Part shown: positions 7,077 through 10,842 of the stretch, in pieces
Layout: each line of letters opens with the position of its first letter
Position numbering within the stretch: the stretch's first letter is position 1
Source of the DNA: JAVWGW01 sp036655915
GTDB lineage: Bacteria > Actinomycetota > Coriobacteriia > Coriobacteriales > Eggerthellaceae
NCBI GenBank assembly: GCA_036655915.1
Contig: JAVVPE010000051.1
Coordinates: 1-10,842, forward strand
DNA: 10,842 bases
Reading direction: 5' to 3'
Position numbers and translations under genes: made by a program
Notes under the pieces: model-generated
What the model was told of the DNA's origin: nothing
The model's database searches: none
What the model saw: only the letters and a program-made list of their open reading frames with translations

Positions 7077-7283
7077 CTACCTCTTAACCGTAATGGCAAT
7101 ATCGGGACACATGAGCGCGCACGACATACAACCCGTGCATTTTTCTTCATCGACCAGATAGGCGGGGTGATAGCCCTTGCTGGTAATGGCGTTGTGGTCA
7201 AGCGCGATAATGCCTGTTGGGCACACATCCACGCACAGGCCGCAACCCTTGCAATAGTGGTCGTCGACAATAATTGTTGGCAT
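7077..7283 (-). CDS. 2-oxoacid:ferredoxin oxidoreductase, delta subunit (2x[4Fe-4S] ferredoxin)
   Basis: This small electron-transfer subunit has 68 residues and two ferredoxin cluster motifs, CKGCGLCVDVCP and CTGCMSCALMCP, each CxxCxxCxxxCP. It shuttles electrons between the TPP/cluster subunit and soluble ferredoxin. The frame extends ten codons further, to 7313, but the ATG at 7283 has a strong AGAGGAG site 9 bases before it and gives the standard start MPTIIVDDHYCKGC. It is the first of the oxidoreductase genes, separated from alpha by 2 bases. The order delta-alpha-beta-gamma is common for VOR/KOR operons. Confidence 0.95.
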   Translation of the reverse strand: MPTIIVDDHYCKGCGLCVDVCPTGIIALDHNAITSKGYHPAYLVDEEKCTGCMSCALMCPDIAITVKR

Positions 7284-7292
7284 GCTAACACA

Positions 7293-7299
7293 CTCCTCT
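7293..7299 (-). promoter_or_regulatory. Ribosome binding site that fixes the ferredoxin-subunit start
   Basis: AGAGGAG on the minus strand, 9 bases before the ATG at 7283. It lies within the codons of a possible longer N-terminus, which argues against the upstream start. The 79-base gap up to the ATPase gene (7284-7362) shows no convincing promoter or terminator. Confidence 0.75.
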
Positions 7300-7362
7300 A
7301 TAACAATGCACACACCTTTTCGGCGCGGCAGTTGATCGATGATGGGAAACGTGCCCCAGCGA

Positions 7363-8172
7363 TTACCAAGGGGCGCGAACGAGCACTTTTACAGGATAGA
7401 CGTTTTGGGAATCATCGCCACAGGAAAACGGTGAATTTTTCCGCTCAACGAGCGAATTTGGCACGGTAGTGCACACAAGGGGCAAGGCCAGCAAAGCAGC
7501 GGTGGTGGTGGCGAAAGCCTCCGCATCCAAAATGGTGCGCTGCGTGGTTTCGCTTTGCAGGTGCGAGTTGTTGATGATGCCCGTGGCGCGCAGCTGTGAT
7601 TTCGCCTGGATTTCGGCCAGCACAGCGGCGGCATCTGCGGGCTGCTGCGTCAGATTGCGGTAGGCGTTGATCACGTAGAACAGTGCGTAGGGACACGCCG
7701 CGATTTGGGAAGCGAAACGACCCAAGGCCGTAGCGCCCACATCGTCGCCGCCCGCATCGATGATGAGGCAATCGCTTGGGGCGGTTGGGGCGGGGGCGGT
7801 TGGGGCCGCCGGGGCGCAGGCGCGCACCGCATTGTCGATGGCGGCCGACACCTTCCCCGAAACGCTGGGGGAATCAAGGGTTGACCCTGCGAACACGGGG
7901 CTTATAAGACAAACGCCCGCCTGATCAAGCACGGCGGCATATTCGCTCGACCTAAAATAGGGATTGACCACATCTAAATCAATCAAGGTCACACGCTGCC
8001 CACGCGCTGTGGCATCCAGGGCAAGGTTGAGCGACAGGTTTGTTTTTCCCACACCGTAATGCCCGACAATAACCGTGATGGGGTTTAAGGGGAACAAGCC
8101 CTGCGCACCACCGGCTTTCCCGGCCTCCCCGGCTTTCCCAGCCTTCCCGGCTTCCTTGGCTTCGCTGTCCAT
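7363..8172 (-). CDS. MinD/ParA-like P-loop ATPase of unknown role, first gene of the oxidoreductase operon
   Basis: This is a 269-residue cytoplasmic nucleotide-binding protein. A Walker A motif GHYGVGKT lies at 37-44, followed by LIDLDVVNPYFRSSE (63-77) and a Walker B-like stretch LIIDAGGDDVGA (136-147). TGIINNSHL (197-205) is like the guanine/adenine-specificity loop region of the SIMIBI class. MinD/ParA/CobQ-type proteins share this layout. From memory, similar GHYGxGKT proteins occur next to VOR-type operons in anaerobes, but no function is established. A role in cluster loading or complex maturation is only a guess. The N-terminus (residues 7-24) is a Gly-Lys-Ala repeat, and an Ala-Pro linker (119-132) interrupts the domain between the Walker motifs. 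The ATG at 8172 is preceded by AAGGAG; the frame's upstream extension to 8217 lacks a site. Confidence 0.8.
   Translation of the reverse strand: MDSEAKEAGKAGKAGEAGKAGGAQGLFPLNPITVIVGHYGVGKTNLSLNLALDATARGQRVTLIDLDVVNPYFRSSEYAAVLDQAGVCLISPVFAGSTLDSPSVSGKVSAAIDNAVRACAPAAPTAPAPTAPSDCLIIDAGGDDVGATALGRFASQIAACPYALFYVINAYRNLTQQPADAAAVLAEIQAKSQLRATGIINNSHLQSETTQRTILDAEAFATTTAALLALPLVCTTVPNSLVERKNSPFSCGDDSQNVYPVKVLVRAPW
8113..8166 (-). repeat. 9-bp tandem repeat encoding a Gly-Lys-Ala tail
   Basis: There are about six consecutive 9-base units (plus-strand consensus GGCTTTCCC, with one-to-four-base variants that grow more diverged towards 8166) inside the 5' end of the ATPase gene. In frame they encode (Gly-Lys/Glu-Ala) repeats at residues 4-20. 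Two units are identical (8113-8121 and 8131-8139). The pattern suggests replication slippage in a dispensable N-terminal tail. Confidence 0.85.
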
Positions 8173-8274
8173 AGTCGTTCTCCTTCGCTGCCTTAAGCTT
8201 TGTTTTAATTGAACCACATCAACACCGAAAACGGGCGGTCGCTGCCAGCTTCACGATTAGTTCTACCGAAAATC

Positions 8275-8303
8275 TTGATTCCCCCCACAGCTTCGCCTTA
8301 TAG
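8275..8303 (+). promoter_or_regulatory. Candidate promoter for the right-hand regulator-synthetase cassette
   Basis: TTGATT (8275-8280), 17 bases, then TTATAG (8298-8303). This would give a leader of about 100 bases before the ATG at 8410. A second, weaker possibility is TTTACA (8318-8323) with TTTATA 17 bases later. The first -35 box lies directly after the second ACCGAAAA repeat. Confidence 0.4.
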
Positions 8304-8349
8304 CGGGCAAGAATGTTTTACAATAGCCTTCACCCTTTATTTATAGAAG

Positions 8350-8382
8350 CGCGCGGGGGTTCCCTTTTGGGGAAACGCGCCC
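8350..8382 (+). promoter_or_regulatory. Imperfect inverted repeat upstream of the regulator gene
   Basis: TTCCC (8360-8364) can pair with GGGAA (8370-8374) around a five-base loop, and outer GCGCG (about 8350-8354) can pair with CGCGC (8376-8380) after a one-sided bulge. There is no T run after it, so it is not a terminator. It could be an operator or a leader hairpin 28 bases before the ATG; the evidence is weak. Confidence 0.3.
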
Positions 8383-8409
8383 CTAAAACGATACGGAGGC
8401 CACAGGCGT

Positions 8410-8994
8410 ATGGATCAGAATTTACAGGAAATTGCAGGCCGCATCCGCGCGCTGCGCGAAGATATGGATCTGACCATGCAGGAAATGGCCGATACCACCG
8501 GGCGCAGTTTGGCCGAATATACCGCCATGGAATCGGGCGGCCAAGATATGTCGTTTACGTTTTTGTACAAGTGCGCCCAGCGCTTCGGCATCGACGTTAT
8601 AGAGCTTCTGACCGGGGAAAACCCGCACTTAACCGGCTATTCACTCACCCGCGCCGATCAGGGGCTTTCCATCAAACGGCGCGCCGGCTTTGAATATCTG
8701 CACAAGGCACCCCACTTCAAAAACAAGCTGTGTGAGCCCTTTTTGGTAACTGCTCCCTTTTTGGAGGAAGAACAAAACGTGCCCATCCACCTTTCTTACC
8801 ATGCCGGCCAAGAACTCGATTACATTTTGTCGGGACGTATGCGCTTTGCCTACGAAGACCATGTTGAAGAAGTGGGACCGGGCGACACGCTGCTCTACGA
8901 TTCGGGACGCGGCCACGGCATGATTGCTACCGGCGGGCAGCCCTGCACCTTTTTGGCCATGGTTATGAAGCCGCACGATGAGGGGATTATGTAG
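8410..8994 (+). CDS. XRE-family regulator with C-terminal cupin domain, copy 2
   Basis: This 194-residue one-component regulator is paralogous to the one at 4072-4626. The N-terminal helix-turn-helix covers about residues 6-66 (AGRIRALREDMDLTMQEMA, then CAQRFGIDVIELLTGE). The cupin covers about 110-188, with H131, E135 and G142 in motif 1 (HAGQELDYILSG) and GDTLLYDSGRGHG (158-170) in motif 2. As in the paralogue, only one His of the HxH pair is kept. The ATG at 8410 has GGAGG 10 bases before it. It precedes the second synthetase by 88 bases and is divergent from the oxidoreductase operon. This arrangement suits control of both its own transcript and the operon. The ligand is unknown, plausibly an organic acid or its CoA ester. 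Confidence 0.85.
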   Translation: MDQNLQEIAGRIRALREDMDLTMQEMADTTGRSLAEYTAMESGGQDMSFTFLYKCAQRFGIDVIELLTGENPHLTGYSLTRADQGLSIKRRAGFEYLHKAPHFKNKLCEPFLVTAPFLEEEQNVPIHLSYHAGQELDYILSGRMRFAYEDHVEEVGPGDTLLYDSGRGHGMIATGGQPCTFLAMVMKPHDEGIM

Positions 8995-9022
8995 GCGCTT
9001 TGATCCCTTGCGGGTCGGCGCC
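8994..9022 (+). other. Small hairpin at the end of regulator copy 2
   Basis: GGCGC (8994-8998) pairs with GCGCC (9018-9022), with an inner GATCCC/GGGTC stem (one bulged T) around a short loop. It overlaps the last base of the stop codon and is not followed by T residues. It may stabilise the upstream message or lower read-through into the synthetase, but it could also be chance in GC-rich DNA. The rest of the 88-base gap shows nothing except a weak AAGAAAG site before the next ATG. Confidence 0.25.
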
Positions 9023-9082
9023 TTACCCAAGCCCACCTTATCCCCCACACGGCTGCCGCCGCGCTTTTTAAGAAAGAACATT

Positions 9083-10842
9083 ATGAGAAACATCAACTTA
9101 AACTATGTGAACGAAAGCTACAACGACCAGGGCACTTTGACCGATTTTTCCGTTGTGTGCCCCCCCGATTTCAATTTTGGCTACGATGTTGTGGACGATA
9201 TTGCCGCGGCCGACCCCGACCGGCGCGCGATGCTGTGGTGCAACCCTGAAGGCGAAACCCACAGCTTCACCTTTGCCGATATGAAGTACTGGTCCGATAA
9301 AACCGCCAACTTTTTGGCAGCGCAGGGCATTGGGCGCGGGGATTGCGTGATGGTTATACTGCGGCGCCATTACCAATTTTGGTTTGTAGCCACCGCGCTG
9401 CATAAGCTGGGTGCCGTCATGGTGCCTGCCACGTTTATGCTCAAGGAACACGATTTGGAATATCGCCTGAACAGCGCCAGCATCAAAGCCATGATTTGCA
9501 CTTCGATCGGCACTATCGCCCAAGTGTGTGACAAGGTGTGCGCACAGACCCCCAGCCTGAAAGTGAAGATTTTAGTCAACGGCGCGGGGGGCGGTGTGAC
9601 CCCTCAAAACGATGCGGGACAATTTGTGCCACCCGATAACGCAGCTTGGGGCGCAGCCTTAAGTGGTACCGCCGGCATTTGCGCCAGCGCCGCCACGCGG
9701 GAAGGTTGGCTGGATTTCAACAGCTGCGTGCGCAGTGCCGATGCCACGCCTGTGCGGCGCCAAACGCTTGCGGCCGACCCGCTGCTCATGTATTTTTCCA
9801 GCGGCACCAGCGGCAATCCTAAAATGGTACTGCACGATTCCAGCTATGCGCTTGCCCACATCATGACGGCCAAGCACTGGCACAATGTGGAGCCCGACGG
9901 CATTCATTTCACCATAGCCGACACGGGCTGGGGCAAGGCTGTTTGGGGCAAATATTACGGGCAATGGCTGATGGAGGCCTGCGTATTCACCTACGATTTT
10001 GACCGCTTCCACGCGGGTGAAATTTTAGCGCTTATCGAAAAATACCAAATCACAACGCTGTGCTGCCCCCCCACGATGTATCGCATGATCGCACAAGAAG
10101 ATGTGGAAGCCTTCGATCTTTCTTCGCTGGTGCACACGACCACGGCCGGCGAAGCGCTTAACCCCGACCTGTTCACCTTCTGGAAAAAGCATACGGGACT
10201 TACCATCTATGAAGGCTTCGGCCAAACCGAAACGCCGCTGACCATTGCCAACCTTGCCGGATCAACGCCGCGCTCGGGTTCGATGGGCAAGGCCGTGCCC
10301 CTGTACACCCTCGAACTTCTGCGCGAAGACGGCACGCTGTGTGCGCCCGGTGAAACCGGCGAAGTGTGCATTTGCATGGACCCGCGGCCGGCCGGCATCA
10401 TGATGCAATACTATCGCAACCCGGAAAAAACCGCCGAAGCCATCCACGACGGTTGGTATCACACGGGCGACACCGCCTGGCGCGATGAAGATGATTACTT
10501 CTGGTATGTGGGGCGCAACGACGACGTTATCAAATCGTCGGGCTATCGCATAGGTCCTTTTGAAATTGAAAGCGTGCTGCTTGAACACGAATCGGTACGC
10601 GAATGCGCCGTCACCGGCGTGCCCGACCCCGTGCGCGGCACCGCCGTAAAAGCCACCATTGTTTTAGCGGAAGGCTTCGTTGGCACACCCGATTTAACCC
10701 ACGAACTGCAAACCTGGGTCAAGCGCCGCACCGCCCCCTACAAATACCCCCGCAGCATCGACTACGTGGAAGAACTGCCCAAAACCACCAACGGCAAAAT
10801 CCGCCGCGTAGCCATCCGAGAAAAAGACAAAGACTCAACCCC
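9083..10842 (+). CDS. AMP-forming acyl-CoA synthetase, copy 2, 3' end outside window
   Basis: This is a paralogue of the synthetase at 2389-4062, with 586 codons in the window and no stop reached. All functional motifs are present, so only a few C-terminal residues can be missing. In order they are P-loop YFSSGTSGNPK (237-247), CCPPTMYR (327-334), EGFGQTE (377-383), an intact YHTGD (459-463), GRNDDVIKSSGYRIGP (477-492), and PKTTNGKIRR (566-575) with catalytic K572. NFGYDVVD and REGWLDFN closely match copy 1. It differs by an Ala/Gly-rich insertion of about 36 residues (about 168-204) and by the normal YxTGD motif. The ATG at 9083 has only a weak AAGAAAG site. It is probably co-transcribed with the regulator before it. 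A different acid substrate from copy 1 is likely but cannot be named. Confidence 0.9.
   Translation, partial: MRNINLNYVNESYNDQGTLTDFSVVCPPDFNFGYDVVDDIAAADPDRRAMLWCNPEGETHSFTFADMKYWSDKTANFLAAQGIGRGDCVMVILRRHYQFWFVATALHKLGAVMVPATFMLKEHDLEYRLNSASIKAMICTSIGTIAQVCDKVCAQTPSLKVKILVNGAGGGVTPQNDAGQFVPPDNAAWGAALSGTAGICASAATREGWLDFNSCVRSADATPVRRQTLAADPLLMYFSSGTSGNPKMVLHDSSYALAHIMTAKHWHNVEPDGIHFTIADTGWGKAVWGKYYGQWLMEACVFTYDFDRFHAGEILALIEKYQITTLCCPPTMYRMIAQEDVEAFDLSSLVHTTTAGEALNPDLFTFWKKHTGLTIYEGFGQTETPLTIANLAGSTPRSGSMGKAVPLYTLELLREDGTLCAPGETGEVCICMDPRPAGIMMQYYRNPEKTAEAIHDGWYHTGDTAWRDEDDYFWYVGRNDDVIKSSGYRIGPFEIESVLLEHESVRECAVTGVPDPVRGTAVKATIVLAEGFVGTPDLTHELQTWVKRRTAPYKYPRSIDYVEELPKTTNGKIRRVAIREKDKDST

Larger units (their letters stand above)
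8173..8409. promoter_or_regulatory. Divergent control region between the operon and the right-hand cassette
   Basis: This 237-base non-coding region separates two start codons pointing away from each other. It holds a direct repeat ACCGAAAA at 8224-8231 and 8265-8272 (41 bases apart, close to four helical turns), a plus-strand promoter candidate, and an imperfect inverted repeat near the plus-strand gene. A GGAGG (8395-8399) lies 10 bases before the ATG at 8410. I found no convincing minus-strand promoter, although one is expected here. It is the natural place for one or both XRE-cupin regulators to bind; that is inference. Confidence 0.55.

Noticed and set aside
7284..7362. Separate promoter for the ferredoxin and oxidoreductase genes
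   Set aside because: I looked for spaced -35/-10 boxes on the minus strand and found none that were convincing; transcription from upstream of the ATPase is the simpler reading.
8173..8409. Riboswitch or small RNA gene in the divergent region
   Set aside because: No conserved riboswitch core, T-box element or tRNA-like fold could be recognised; only short, imperfect repeats are present.

Overview
The window looks like chromosomal DNA of a strict anaerobe. The DNA is moderately GC-rich, with strong E. coli-like -10 boxes, some purine-rich ribosome binding sites, and a ferredoxin-dependent 2-oxoacid metabolism. The codon style, the leaderless-looking azlC promoter and the gene content fit an actinobacterial gut anaerobe of the Coriobacteriia/Eggerthellaceae type. 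That placement is an inference from memory and was not tested. There are thirteen protein genes. Two run off the window: rnhB at the left edge and an acyl-CoA synthetase at the right edge. I found no tRNA, rRNA, CRISPR array, transposase or phage gene.

Left part (1-2304, all minus strand): a housekeeping pair, rplS (ribosomal protein L19) and rnhB (RNase HII), separated by a clear intrinsic terminator. Next comes azlCD, a two-gene branched-chain amino acid exporter with a four-base gene overlap and its own promoter.

Centre (2389-8172, all minus strand): one long probable operon. In transcription order it holds a MinD/ParA-like P-loop ATPase, a small 2x[4Fe-4S] ferredoxin subunit, the alpha (VorB-like), beta (TPP) and gamma subunits of a 2-oxoacid:ferredoxin oxidoreductase, an XRE-cupin regulator, and an AMP-forming acyl-CoA synthetase. 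Gaps are very short (an overlap of 1 base up to 16 bases), except for 79 bases after the ATPase.

Right part (8410-10842, plus strand): a second XRE-cupin regulator followed by a second, paralogous acyl-CoA synthetase. It is transcribed divergently from the operon across a 237-base control region.

Taken together, the genes suggest a branched-chain (or aryl) organic-acid module. The synthetases would make acyl-CoA from free acids. The oxidoreductase would interconvert acyl-CoA + CO2 + reduced ferredoxin with 2-oxoacids. Two one-component regulators would sense a small ligand, and AzlCD would export branched-chain amino acids. The flux could run towards amino acid synthesis from scavenged acids or towards amino acid fermentation; the sequence does not decide. 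The most notable features are the mirrored regulator-synthetase cassettes on both sides of the oxidoreductase genes and the uncharacterised ATPase at the head of the operon.
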